Shown here in pieces: positions 1 to 15,000 of a stretch of 64,000 nt of DNA (positions are counted from its first letter, which is position 1; each line of letters opens with the position of its first letter). Made by a program: the position numbers and the translations under genes. The stretch lies in NCBI GenBank assembly GCA_040285745.1, contig JAUFOR010000005.1, positions 682,001 through 746,000 of the forward strand, written 5' to 3'. The notes beneath the pieces are model-generated. The model worked only from the letters and a program-made list of their open reading frames with translations, did not search any database and had not been told where the DNA came from. The DNA is from Barthelona sp. PCE (Eukaryota; Metamonada: BaSk clade).

Positions 1-3000
1 CGTAAATTGCGTTTCTGATGCGGTCGATGTCCAGCATATCATCAACAATAAACTCGACGTGCATATTATACAGAGAAGATGCATCGATTAACTTACAGAC
101 GAGCCACAGACGCTGCTGTGCGAATGAGAGCTCGTAAGAAGCCTTGTTGTGCTTCTCGAACGATGAAACTGAAGCACGATTCATTACAGAAGTCAGCGAA
201 CTGATGGACTGACTGAGAGTCTCCGGTGTCGGGTTGACAAAAATGTGACTCACCTTGATCTTTTGATTGAGCTCCTGTGAAAGGCGGGCAATTACCTGTG
301 TGGCCACAAGCGAGTGACCACCCAGATCGAAGAAACTATCGCGTATACCGACAGTGTCAACACCTAGTACCTCCTCAAAGACGCGACAGATAAGCTTCTC
401 GATCTCTGTCGTTGGTTCAACATAATTCGACACAGAAACAGTCTGAGCAACAGAAGGCTTTGGCAAGGTCTTGCGGTTAACTTTACCTGATGTTGTCTTG
501 TTAAAGTGTGATACAACAATATAGCGAGCAGGAACCATGGTGAGTGGCAGCTTCGTAAGCATAAACTGACGTATGTTCTGAACGTACTCGGTGTTATGCA
601 GAACAACCAACTCATCTGATTCGGTCAAGTGAGAATACTCATGCTCGCGGGGAACAACATACGCACACAGATAGTTATCTCCCGACTTATCCTTAACAAC
701 AGTGATTAAACCAGTTGATACTTCAGGATGAAGAAGTAAAGCACTGGCTATCTCACCAAGCTCCATACGAAGACCATGAATCTTGACCATGAAGTCAGTT
801 CGGCCCTTATAGTGGATGAGACCCTCGTTGTCATATCGACCAAGATCGCCTGACATATACACATACTCATTTCGTTCTTCAGTGAGTGCAAATGTTCCGA
901 AACTTTTCTTAGTAAGATCAGGACGCTTCCAGTATCCGCTTGCAACGGCGGCACCACCGGTGTATATCTCACCGACAGCACCCTTTGGTGCGAGGTAGCC
1001 GTTCTGTACAATCCAGCAAGTGTAGTTATCAAAGCAATATCCGCATGGAACATAGGTCTCTCCCGGTTTTGTTTCGTAATATGTGGTCTCAAGACAGCAC
1101 TCCGTTGCACCGTATGTATTTACCAGCTTCGCGTTGGGGAACTTCTCGTAGAACAGGTCACGCACGTATGTAGTCAACGGTTCTCCACTGAGGAACACGT
1201 AACGCAGACCCTGGTACTTCTCCGCATCAATGGCATCAAGGAAGGCCTTAAGCATACTGGGCACAAAGTAACAAAGAGTGACATTGTGCTGTTCAAACTC
1301 TTCAAATATCTCAACCGGTTCACGGTGAGCATTGGGTTGTGTCATATGGAGAACAGCGCCACACAAGAGTGGCACGATATACTCCCATACACTCGGGTCA
1401 AACGTCAACGTTGTCTTTAGAGCAATGACGTCCGCAGCGGAAGCTTTTGTGTACTCCAACTGCCAAATCATACGGTTCATAACGGCATCGTTTGTTGTTG
1501 GGATACCTTTTGGCGTACCAGTCGAACCTGAAGTGAACACAATGTAACAGCGATCGTCGAACGAAACTGTCCAATCGAAGCTCACCTTCTGATCTAAATA
1601 ATCGCTTGTGGACACTAAATCCACGTCCAACACGTGGCAACCGGACTCGCCAATGATGTCGGGTAAACGATCCCTCAAGATATCGTCGTCCACAATCAGC
1701 ACCGACATGTCAACATCTTTAACTAAGAAATTGATACGGTCGGTTGGGAAAGACGGCTCCATGGGAACATAGAGAGCACCTAGCTTGAAACATGCCAGAA
1801 TAGCAAACATCATCTCTGGTCTACGCAGAATGCAAATACCCACTGCATCACCCTTTGTCACATTGTGCTCTAAAAGGTATGCACACATTGCGTCTGTCTC
1901 GGCAAACAGCTCGCGGTACGACCATGAACTTTCTCCGAACGTCAGTGCGCAATCATCGAGATGCTGGTTACCATAAGAGAAAATGTGCTCGAATATTGTT
2001 AGTTCAGGACGGGCAATTGGTTTTGGATTCAGACCGTAGCGCAACTCATCGAGCTCTGCAGGTGTGATACACTGGATCTGCTTCAGCTTGGTGTAAACAT
2101 CAGTTGAAATCAGTCTCTCAAGCATGTATGCGAAATTGTTCGCAAAACGTTTGATAGTATCAAGTGTGAACAACTCTGTTGCGTACTCAAACTCAAAGCG
2201 CAGGCCCTCGCTCTCCTTATAGGCTAGCAGGGACAAATCAAACTTTGACGAAGTTGTTTCGTATCGGAGCTGGTGTACCTCACACTCACTGAGTACAAGC
2301 GATCCTGTGTCCATTGTTATCATGTTGAAGAATGATTGGAACAAAGGGTTTCTGTTAGCTGATCTCTTTATCTGAAGAGTATCAACCAAAATATCAATGG
2401 GAAGGCTCTGGTGGTCAAATACCTTAACAAATCCATCACGCATAGCCTCAACGAATCCTAGGAATGATCCTTCAGCGTCATAAGAGGAAAGAACAGGAAC
2501 TGAGTTTACGAACAGACCAATAACTGACTCCAAATCGCTGAGCATACGGTTAGCAACTGGAACACCAACAATGACGTCCTTTTGGTTCGAGTAACGGTGA
2601 AGCATGTAAGAAAATGCTGAAAGAAGCAGAACAAACAAAGAGCAGTTGCATGACATTGCCATAGACTCCAGTTCTGCAGTGATGGTAGGATTTAGAACAA
2701 GAGAGTACTCGCTTCCAGTCCATTCCAGCACTTCTTTGCGGGGGTAGTCGGTTGAAAGATCAAGAACTGTGGTGCTTGCCTCTCCCAAGTAGTTTTTAAA
2801 GAACTCCAACGAGGATCTAAACTCAAACTCCTCGCGTTCCCATACAGCATACTGTGGGTAATCAATGGTCGTCTGCTTGACGGGTTTAGCGTTGTAAATT
2901 GCGCTGAGCTCCTCAAAAAATATTGACATTGACCAGCCATCACCAGCAATATGGTGAATACAGAGCCAAAAGTATGCGGCCTTCTCAGTTTTGATAAGTT

Positions 3001-6000
3001 GAGCACGAATAGGTAGCTCCTTAGCAAGATCAAAGCCTGTAGCAGTAAATGTAACCCATTCAGATGCTAGTTCTGACTCTGCCACAGTACGTTGGACGAA
3101 TATTTCAGCAGGGATATCAGAAACTGGTTTGATGTAGGCTATAAGCTCTTCGTTCACCAGCTTATAAACTGTACGGAGAGCGCTATGTCTTGAAACAACA
3201 CTTCGGATTGCGGCACTGAGCTTCTCAGCATTAAGAGCACCAGTGATACGGAATCCAAACGGCATAAGATAGAGCTCACTGGACTCGATCAAGCTGTCTA
3301 ATATCCAGAGACGCTTCTGGGCAGCAGAAGGATAGAATCGCTGGTTAACCGAAATCGCTGACAAATCGGGCATTGAAACAAGTGAACTACGACGGATAGA
3401 TCCGGCTATATGAGCCACGGTTGGCTTATCAAAAAGCGCAGACAGACTTAGTGCAGTCTGGAATTTGCGCTGGATCTCACTTCGCAATTGAACATATAGC
3501 AGCGAGTGACCGCCCAATTCGTCAAAACGATCGTGTATACCAATTGGATAAGTGTTAAGGATCTTACCAAAGATAGAACATAGCTCAGTCTCAAGATGAT
3601 CACGCGGTGGTACAACATCACGGTTCGTGACAACACATGATGGGGCCGGCAACTTCTTACGGTCAACCTTACCACCCGGTGCAAGCGGCATGCGTTCCAA
3701 ATCAATGAGCATTTGAGGCACCATAAATGCTGGTAAACGTTCCTCCATGAACTTTAGTACAGATGCCTGACTATATGCCTCTCCGTGAGCGGGAATAACG
3801 TATCCAATGATCAAACCATCAACAACCATGGCGCATGAAGTACTAACAGCGGGATGCAAGGTCAAAAGGTTCTCAATCTCACCCATTTCAATACGGTGAC
3901 CACGGATCTTTACCTGGTAATCACGTCTACCAATGAACTCCACAAATCCGTCTTCGGAAAAGCGAGCCATATCACCTGTACAGTACATCTTACCGTGTGG
4001 TGCGACTTCAACATTGGTCAGCGATGTGTACATATCACTGACAAATGTCTTTGCTGAAAGTTCGGGTCTCTTGTGATATTCGTGTGCGACACCAACACCT
4101 CCGACATACAGTATACCTGTAGCACCGGCGGGAAGAACACGTTTGTACTGATCAAGTACAAAACACGTACCGTTCGTGATTGGGCGTCCAATAGGAACGG
4201 TTCGTGTGTTAAAGTCCTGTGAAACGTCAAAGTATGTCGCATACGAAGTTGATTCGGTGGGACCATAAAGGTTAACAAGACGCTTGGGGCTATACTGACT
4301 TGAAAGTAGTGTAAGCGCAACGTTCCTGTTCATCGCTTCACCACCTGTTGACACACACTCCAAATCACTGAAGATATGTGGGTAATCACGTACGTATCTG
4401 TTGAAGAGCGCGGTTGTGAGGAAAAGATGAGTGACTTCGAACTTTTCGATACACATTGCAAACAGATCTCCGTCAAGGACCTCGTTCTTCGTGATGACAG
4501 CGCAAGTTCCTCCATTAATTAATGGAGCCCAGATCTCAAACACGTGTGCGTCGAATGAAATCGTTGAGCACTGCGCCTGGACCATACTGCTGAAGCATGG
4601 AACCTGAGCATTCTCACAAACCATACGGAGGACACCTGACTGTGGTAAGACGCAACCCTTGGCGCGACCTGTTGAACCGGATGTATATATCATGTAGCAC
4701 GGCAGCATTTTGTCAGCATTGCTGTTTACCACCGCGCAATAGTCAGACATCGCATCACATGAGGCAAAACCATCAATGCACATCAGAGGACAGTCTGTCC
4801 ATTCGAATACATCCAAATGTTGGTTCTCAACAAACAGCATCTGCGGTAGTGCATCATCAATCATGAAGCGCAAACGTGACTCTGGATACGTGGGGTCAAG
4901 CGGAAGATAACAGCAGCCTGCACGGAGAATACCCGTCAGAACACAAATGAGAAGAGGGCTTCGAGACATGGATACACCAATAACTGCACCTTGTTCAACA
5001 CCTGCGTCAACCAAAACACCCGCGATGCGGTTGGAGTAGTGCCACAGATCACCATATGTGAGCGTGTGTGTTGATGAGGTGATGGCAACTTTTGCCTTAT
5101 TATGCGAGTCGATAATGTCACAGATGTTAACACCAAAGTCGACCGGTGCGTGTGACTGGTTGAAAGAAAGCAGCTCATCGTAGAACTGTGGCGGTGTGAA
5201 AGAGACGTGACTCATGTTTGTGGCGGAAGATAGTGTCTCAAGCGACTGAGCAATCTGTTCAACAACCTGGAACGTTGAAGTTACAAGGCACTCATCCACC
5301 TTTGCTCTTAAGTAAGAAATATCAAATTGGATACCATCTTCGATGTCAACTGCAATTGTGAACGGGAACTGGGTAACACCCTGTGGCGACTCACACGTAA
5401 ACAACGATGAATCTCCGGCTGATGCGTTTTCAAAGACATACAAAACATCGAACATTGATGGGAAGGACGTGATTGCCTGCAGTTCTGCAAGAGATATCTG
5501 AGAGTGGGCGCCAGCCATCACACTTTTGTGCTGAACTGCATTAACAAAGTCACTGAAACTCTGCTTCAGATTGGTGTTAATACAGATGGGCACAGTTGTA
5601 ATGAAGAGGCCGAGCGCCGAATCCAGATATTCAACCTCCAGATCACGACCGGAATATGTAACACCAAAGCACACAGAATCGGTGTTAGAAAGATAGCCAA
5701 ATGCGAGCATACAGATAGACTGAACAACTGCGTTGACTGAAACACCAAATGAACGGGCAGTCTTCAATATACTGTTAACGCTGCTCTTTGGAAGCGCGTG
5801 TTTGGCAAAGCCAACCGTTTGATCAACTGATGAGGTGTACTTGAATGGAAGCTCCGAATACTCAAATCCAGACAGTTCTTCGCGCCAGTACTGCAGGTTA
5901 CCCTCCTTAACTGATTCAAGTTTTCTAAAGTAGCTTCCGAAGTCAAACAGCGTTGGCTGAAGCGTCTTCCTGTGAAGTAAAGTGGTGATGCTGGTGAGCA

Positions 6001-9000
6001 ACAGCTCAATACTCCATGCGTCCAACAGCACGTGGTGGTTCACAATAACCAAACGCGATACTGCACCACCTGGAACAACTGCGAATCTGATAGGATCAGT
6101 TGCCAAAACACTGAGTCCTTCGGAGAGCACAGCGAAAGCCTCACTCACAGATGTAAAGTGTGGAACACTGTCAATACCCGTAGATGTGGTTACGACAACA
6201 CACCCTTCCTCAGTCTCATTAACAAACGAGCGGAGGAGTGGGTGGTGCTGGACTATCTCGATGATGCACTGATCCAACATAGCAGGTGCAACATCAATGC
6301 TCCAAACGTTCTGCTCAACATACGCGTTTGTATCAGAGCTACGCTTAAAATGATAGTACATTCCTGTTTGCATGTCTGTTAATGGCATTATGTTCTCAAC
6401 GTGGTGTGCGACAGTGATAGCATCGAGATCAGCCTTGGTGACAATCTTACCAAAATCTTGGGGCACAAATAGACTCTCGTCCAGGGTGAAAGGGAGCTTG
6501 CACTGCTCGAACTCATCAACCATAGATGGGTCACAAGATATTACAAGCACGATATCACCATTCAAAACACCAGCTTCGACGACAACGGAACCCATCAGCT
6601 GGTTTGAAGCAGCAACAGCTCCGTCATCCTTCAGGTCATCAAGGGAATCAATGACACCAATGAAATTAAAGACGACAGAGTTTGTGATGGATAGCAGCTC
6701 CTCATCAGTCATACATGCAAGAGCATCATGCATCGGGGCTGAATGAATGATTTCCTTGACAGACCTGATGTCTGCGTCGCGGACAATAGCAGGACGGAGA
6801 GCCGTGAACCAACCAACCGTATCAGAACAGTCGATTGGAAGCAAAACTCGACCCATTGATTCGAGCAATATGGGGAACTCCTCACGTTTGAATGAATTTG
6901 CAAACATACACACAGCAAGCTGTTCATTTGAAACACGATGGCGGTCGAAAAACTCTCTCGCTTCACTACCGATCTTAAATACCATGTCAACTGTAACACT
7001 CCCTCCAGTAGTTGTTGTGGGAGCATCAAATATGTTACAGACGCTGATAAACTGCTCCATGGAGCGACGCACTGAAGGAGATACAAGCTGTGATGTGTGC
7101 TCACTGAACTGTGGAAATACATTTCCGGCAGCCATGAGCTCGTCACCAGCAAGAACTGTCTCCAAATCAGAAACAATGAGAGCCCAACTGACAATGTCAA
7201 CTGCCATATGGTGCACAGCAATCAACAGCTCTCGACCGATGCAGCGTACCGCAAGGACGGGACCATTGAGTGACACAGACTGACACACCTCCTCAACTGA
7301 AGCATCCGACTCAAAGAATGCAAAGTCGATGAGATCGGTAATACCGTAGCTTCCATTATTGTAAACCAAACGGAGCATATCATGCTTCTTGATTAATGCG
7401 GTGATAGCCTTCTTAACCAGACCTGCCGAGTAGTCCTTTGACAGCTCGACTGTTTGATATTGACAGAAATGGCTGGGCTTGTCTAGATTCAATACATTGA
7501 AATAACGCTGAACAGGAGAAAGCTCTACACGATCCCTGCTCTGTACATTAATGATCTTACTCTTCTGCTTGATTGGTGTCAAACGCTTTGCCATTGTGCA
7601 TAAAATGGGAGCTTCAAATACCTCAGGAACGCTAAGTGAGAAACCATTCTTTCGAATGAGACTGATGAGCTTAATACTAATAATGGAGTCACCACCAATC
7701 TTAAAGAAGTTGTCATTAATGGAGATATCACTTTGTGACACTGAAAGCACTTCACTCCACAGCTCAACCAATAACTGTTCTTCTTGAGAAGTTGGAAGTT
7801 CAACGAGTGACTTCTTCCTTTCAACAGTCGGCTTGGGCAGACGTTTGCGGTTCACCTTTCCGTTCGGTAAAAGAGGGAATTCGGGAACCTCAACGTAATG
7901 AGAAGGATGCATATAATATGGCAACCTTCCATCCAGAGTAACTGAAATCCGGACGCGGTTGAGCACACCAAGACAATAGGCGACTAACACGGTTTCTTTG
8001 CCGATTTTAACAGGCATAACGATACATCGCTCAATACCAACGTCGCTTTCAATGACACGCTCGACTTCACCGAGCTCGATACGGTTGCCGCGGATCTTGA
8101 CCTGGTGGTCGATGCGGCCGAGGTACTCGACGTTCCCGTCTGCGCGCCAGCGCACGAGGTCGCCCGTCTTGTACAGGCGGCCCGCGGCGAACGGGTTCGG
8201 CACGAAGCGTGCGCGCGTGAGGTCGGGAGCGTTGTAGTAGCCGCGAGCGAGCGCGATGCCACCGATGTGCAGCTCACCCGGAACGCCAATGGGGCACAGC
8301 TGCATCGCCTTGTTCAGCACGAGTAGCTGGTTGTTGGCAACTGGTATGCCGATCGGCGGGTTGCTGCGCATGCCAGGCGTGCACTCGTACCACGATGAGT
8401 CGATCGTTGTCTCGGTGGGACCATACAGGTTAAGCAAGCGGCAGTCATCGACCTTCTCGAAGAACTGGTCGCACATGACGAGCGGCAGCGCCTCACCGGA
8501 CTGAACGACGATGCGGAGGGTGGGCAGCTTGACGCTGAGCACATCGAGGAACGCGCCGAGCATGCTTGCGACGAAGTGCATGATGGTGACGCGCCTCTCG
8601 TTGACGAAGTCGGCGATCTCCCACGGGTTATTCTGCGCGCCCGGCTTGAGCAGGTGAAGCTCTGCGCCGAGGACGAATGGAACGAACAGCTCCCAGACGG
8701 AGACGTCGAACGAGTACGGCGTCTTCTGGATGAAGCGGTCGTCGGCGGTGTACGTGAGGTCGCGCATCCACAGCAGGCGGTTGACGGCGCTGCGGTGCTC
8801 GATCGCGACGCCCTTCGGCGTGCCCGTCGACCCCGACGTGTAGATGATGTACATGATATCGCTAGAATCAGGCTTCCACTGAGTCAACTCCATCACGTTG
8901 TTGTTCTTGAAAACACTGCTTTCCATATCAACAACATAAGCATTTGTCCACATTGTGAGCTGCTCCTTACCACAAAGTACAAGATCGCATCTTGCGTGAT

Positions 9001-12000
9001 CCACGCAGAATTTGAGTCGGTCAATGGGATAGGCTGGATCCAACGGCAGATAAGCGGATCCTAGCTTGAGAATCGCCCAAAGCGAGACCATAAGCTCCAA
9101 TGAGCGCTCAAAACAAACACCAATAACAGAACCTTTATCGACCTGATCCATTAGATGAGTGGCAAGAACACTAGAGGCGTTGTCAAGTTCGGTATACGAT
9201 AAAACTGCACCAGTATGATCAACCAGTGCTGTTTTTGAAGGGTTTCTCTTGACAGATGCTAACATCAGGTCCAAAACTGTACCGCCGATATCATGCTCAG
9301 GCATTGGCAGTTCGCCAACAGCTATCAAATCCGATGCCTCGTCATCACTCAACAAAGGGTGTGACATGACACCAACGTCCATATCAACAACAATACCGTC
9401 AATAAAGCGGGTAAACTGTTCAAGCAACGTGACTGCCTTAGCATCACTGAATAATTCGGTTGAGTACTCCCAAACCAATTCCATTTCATCAGAAAGATGA
9501 CGGACATGAAGTGTAAGATCAACCTTCGCAACATCCAATGCAACGTCCTCGTAAGAGACCTTCGCGTCTCCAAGTTCAAGCACTGACTCCTTTCCGGGGA
9601 GGTAGTTGAACAATACCTTAAAGATTGGATTGCCTTTCATAGAACGATCGACATCCAAAAAATCAACAATGCGTTCAAAACATGTGCTGTTCCTCAACAT
9701 CTTGTCAACATTTTCAACTGTTACTTTGCAGAAATTACGGAAACTTAAGTTCTCTGCCATACTGCTGAATAAAGGCAGGGTGTTAACATAGTATCCGATT
9801 GCCTCCAGGTGTTGTCCTGCACGGTTCAGATGTGTGACACCAACAACAGCATCTTCAGAAGCAGAAACTCGATGAACGAATGATGCAAATGATGCAAGCA
9901 AAATATCAGACTCAGATACCTTTAGAACTTGAGACATACGCTCAATAGCTGCACATGTCTCAGTTGAGAGTCTTGTGCGGATAGAACGACCATCGTATGT
10001 TGGTTTTTCAGGTCTGTTGAAGTCAAAATTCAAATCCAAATCCATATTCTCAAATCCGTCCAGGATGGTCCAATAGTCGGTGACTGGGTGGTCAAAAACA
10101 TTAGGGCGCGGGGGCACCTCAACGGGCACCGCTCCTCCTCTGTAAAGAGTGTTGAAAGCTTCAACGAAAAGGTCGCAGGCAAAACCATCAATTGCAATAT
10201 GATGGAATGAGAAGCATATCTTCTCATTTGGCACAACTGCACAGCGAAATACACATTTCTTGAGATCAAAGGGTTCATTCAGGAAATCTTTTTCAGAAAG
10301 ATTCGAGTCAATGCGGAAATCAAGCTGAAGAACTTCGCACTGTGTGATCTCTCCATCCTTCAAATAGTATCCTGTTCTGAGTGCTACGTATGTCCTAAAC
10401 AGCTCCTGCACGGTCGCTCTTACACGATCTGCGTCGAACCCGCCCTCAACATTAAACACAAGCGGTAAATTATATAGTGATGATGTAGGCTCCAGTGAAT
10501 GGAGGAAATATAGTGATTTTTGACCGTCAGAAACAGCTGTTGTATCTATTGAGGCAACGCTCATCTCCTGTTTATCAGTAATAAGACTAGCAAGACGGGT
10601 TACAGTGTTACACACCTTCATTTCCTGAATCGAAACGGTAGCTCGGCTGGAAATCTTGCTAATAACACGGATAAACTGCATGGAATTACCGCCCAAGAAT
10701 TCAAAAGCATCATCACGAGATATTTTAGTCGCATCGATATTGAGCACTGAGGCAAAGACTGAGGCAACAAAAACCTCCATCTCGTCAACTGGTGGAACAA
10801 TAGCGCGGGTGACCGTTTCATATTTCATAGAGTTCAACAACTTTCGATCAATCTTACCTGAATTAGATAGTGGAATCTCACTCAGCAATACATACTCATC
10901 TGGTATCATATAATACGGTAAGCTCTGCTTCAGAAGAGTGGAAAGCTCTGTCACAACGTCAGCAGCCGCATAAGATACAAAGAAGCAAACGAGCTTCTTA
11001 TCACGGACTACAACAGCGCAAGCCTTTGTGATACCAACGGCGTTAACTGCCGCCTCGACCTCGGTGAGCTCAATACGGTGTCCTCTGATCTTGATTTGAT
11101 TGTCGTTTCGTCCCAAGAACAACAACTCGCCCTTCACGATCGAGGCAACATCACCAGTTCGGTAATAGCGCACACCATCTATGTTGACAAAACGTTGAGC
11201 TGTGAGTTCTGGCTGGTTTATGTAACCAGAAGCCAATCCACGTCCCGCAATTACCAACTCACCTGCCGTGAACTCAGGTGCAAACACTCCGTCCTTAAGA
11301 ATACGAACCGATGTGCCCGGGAATGGTACACCGATGGGAACAGCCTCGCCGCAACCGATCAGCTTATTCGAGTGGAAGTATGTTGAATCAATTGTAGCTT
11401 CAGTCAGTCCATAAGTGTTGAACAGACGTGCTGATGGGAAAAATTCGGAAAATTCAATATACTCAACACATGACCAGAAGTCAGAACCGCACATTATGAC
11501 TTTAAGATCATTGTCAGGCATGTTAACCGTTGAAAGAGTACGAAGAACAGTTGGTACAAACTCACATATATTAATGTGCAAGTCACATAATGTGCGTGTC
11601 AATTCGGTGCTATCCAATAACACATCACGATCGCAGATATGAAGAACACCGCCTGAACACAATGCACGAACGAAGTCACCCATTGCGACATCAAACGAGA
11701 AACTTGCCATTTGAAGATGGTTCCATCCTTTTTCCAGTCCAAATACTGACTCCCATCCAGTGTACGCGTTTAAATATGCGCTATGTGGGATGGAAGCACC
11801 CTTGGGCTTACCTGTAGAGCCAGATGTGAAGATGACGTAGGCTATGTCGCTTGCTTGGACTGAAGGTAAAGTGTTATCAACTGTAGCAGAGAGAATTGCT
11901 TGAAAATTGATGCAACGTGCGCTACATTCAATTTCGGAGTCGGTTAACACAAATTCGCACTGTGCTGTCTTCAACATGTGCTCAATACGGTCTGTTGGCA

Positions 12001-15000
12001 ACGTCAGATCAATCGGGAGCACTGCGCTACCAGCCGCAAGGATTGCCAACCAGCTGACAATTGCGTTTGCCGAACGGCCCATGGCTATACCAACTACTGC
12101 CCTGTGTGGCAAAGCAGTAGCAATAGCCTCAGCCTTGGTCCACAACTGCGCATACGTTAGCGTGCTCTTTCCGTCGCTAACAGCGATTGTATCGTTTCTC
12201 GGAATGAGATCAAGCACAGTTTTTCCCTGTGTTACAACAGCAGGTGCACTAAGGTAAGCACAATCTGCATTTTCAAATACACTGTTGGTGAAATCTCCAC
12301 CAATGACTGAATTAACCTTCAGCTTAAATAAATCAACCAAGACATTTAAAAATTCTGCTGAATAGACGGAAGAATCAAAGGTAAATTTGAAATCGACGCA
12401 TCTATCTCGAACAAAACCTTCAACAACGAGACCAATAAAGGCTTCAGTTGGTGAGTGCTCAACGGGAATAATGCCTTCCAATATTGATACGTAACTCTCT
12501 GATGCAAAGTCAAACATAATTGATGGCAGTTCGTCAGAGAAAAGAGTTGAATACTCCACACCTGCGTTAAGTGCTGCAGAGCGGATGCTGTCATACACCT
12601 GCTTGGCCTGAATAACAAAATTGTCTGATTTTAAGACTGTAAGAGCAGAGGTATTAACAAAATTACCAAACATATCATCATAAGCTGTTGCTGGTGATAC
12701 CAATCTTGCATCCACGGGGATGGCAAAAGTTGCCGCACTGTTTGAGGAAACAAAACCGAGGACATCACCAAAACATGCAGCAAAGATGGAATACACGGAA
12801 AGCCCGTGGTCGTGACAAAGCTTGCGTGCTGAGTCAACAATAGGGCCAAAGGAGAAGCTAATTTCACGCGATGTACTCTCCTTATCGTAGGAAACAATGG
12901 ACTTACCGGGTACGAAGGAAGGCATCTCTACTGAATCAAACTGTGATACAAAATCGCCTTTCGGAACAGAAAGAGATTGTATGAAAGGTGCTGTGTCAAT
13001 AACTCGGACTGTACCACCTGTCAGAGCTTCCTCCAATGATCTGGAGAACAAGTCAATTGAATAGCCATCGAACACCAGATGGTGCGCAGCAAAAACGACA
13101 TCTGTCTGCAGAACAATACACTTGTAACAACATTCCGTTGTGTTAAACACATTATTTTGCAGTAAAGAAATGCATTCTTCTAACTCAATATCAGCAGGAT
13201 AGACAGCCGTGTCATCAAAAGATTGTCTGACCAACAGATTTCCATCATCATCCATGTCGAATACACTGGTCAAAACATGAGTGCAATGGACGACATGTCT
13301 GAAGGCGTTGACAAGCTCTTCCTGTGAGTAACCACGCCCTGCAAAGTCGTATGAAATAACAACATTATATCCTGTTGATGAGAATTTTGAGTTCTGATAC
13401 ATTTGTTTGAGGGCTATACTATCGACAGGAACCCACTGCACACCTGTAGCTGGGGCCTTTGTAGCGAATGCGCCAGTATCTACGGTTGGATCGCTGACGA
13501 TAAGATTAGCAATAGCGAGTGGTGTCTGGTGTTCAAACACATCAGCAACCGTAATGCTGCAATGCAAATCCCTGTTAAGCGCTGCGACGAACCGGGCTGC
13601 ATTCAATGAATGACCACCCACAAGTGTGAACCTGCTTGAAAACGAGCACGGGGCACCAACAATCTTCGACATGATCGTCTTAACGGTCATGGCAACGGCT
13701 GGATTGGAAACATCAGACAGATCCACGTCCTCCTCTACGATTACTGGGAGAGGAAGACTGTTGCGATCAACCTTGCCTGAACCGGGTAAAAGCGGAAACG
13801 CAGACACTATCTCAATGAGAGGTGGAACCATGTATGACGGGAGTTGCTTCTCCATGAACTCCGGGAGTGTGCCCGGGTCAACATCTCCAATTACGTAGCC
13901 GACCAAAACAGGCTCAGCAAAAACGTCACGGCGCAGAACGACGACTGCTTGTCTCACTGATGGATGGTCGAGCATAACAGCTTCAACCTCGTGAAGATGG
14001 ATACGGACACCGCGGACCTTCACTTGGAAGTCACGACGACCCTTATAAAAAATGGTATCATTCTTCAGCTCGCACAAATCACCAGTTTCATATGAATACC
14101 AGCCTGGCATCGCTGTGTATGGCATGAACCTTTGCTGCAGCTCATCGGATAAGTATGGTGAAGAAATGTACTGGGTGGACACACCTAGGCCGTTGGCGAT
14201 TAGTTCGCCCTCAGGTGTAATGGTGACGTCTGTGTTGTACAGAGGTAATCCAATAGGCATGAAGTCAAACACAGTGTCCTTGGGAACAGTGTAGTACGTG
14301 ACGTTGGCAGACACCTCAGATGCACCATACAAGTTGACCAGGGTCGTGTGACCCCACTTCGAGTAATACTTCTTGGTCAGCGCACCTGTTAGTGCCTCAC
14401 CGGACGTGTAAACCAGCCGCAGAGGAGGAACTTGATCAACCTTCAACAACTCGTTGAGCAGAGAAGGAACAGCGACAAGACGCGTGATTTTGTATTTGCA
14501 AATAATCTTGACAAACTCCATAGGGTTCGTCATCGTCTCTGCACTAATGATGACAAGAGGGTTTCCGTTAAGCAATGGGCAGAAAATCTCCCACCAATGA
14601 TCGCCAAACGACAACGCAGTCTTTGAGCAGCAGACTTCGTCACGGGCGAGCGGATACTCAACGTTCAAAAAATTTATCAGGTTCACAGCTCCCTTGTGAG
14701 AGCCAACTACACCCTTTGGGCGTGAGACTCCACTGGCACTTGACGTCGAACCACTTGTGTATACGACATACATACCCATATCCCCTGAGTATGCATTGTC
14801 GGGCACGTCAACCGGTCTCGGTGTGAAGTTTTTAATGCGTTCATAGAACCCTGTAATGGAAATTGATGGAGCTGACCATACTGACTTGTCAAGAGTAATA
14901 ACTACATCAGGACCTGCGTTCTCCACTATCCAGTTGAGCCTGGATGCTGGGAGGTTTGGCTCCAGCGGCAAGTAGGTCTTCCCCATCTTCATAACTGCTA

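Noticed and set aside
6747-7283. A 178-codon plus-strand open frame inside the NRPS
   Set aside because: It lies wholly antisense to the NRPS epimerase-coding region, which has clear motifs on the minus strand. The plus-strand translation has no domain.
8576-9064. A 162-codon plus-strand open frame
   Set aside because: It overlaps the GC-rich A-domain patch, where stop codons are rare by composition. The minus strand carries the real A domain.
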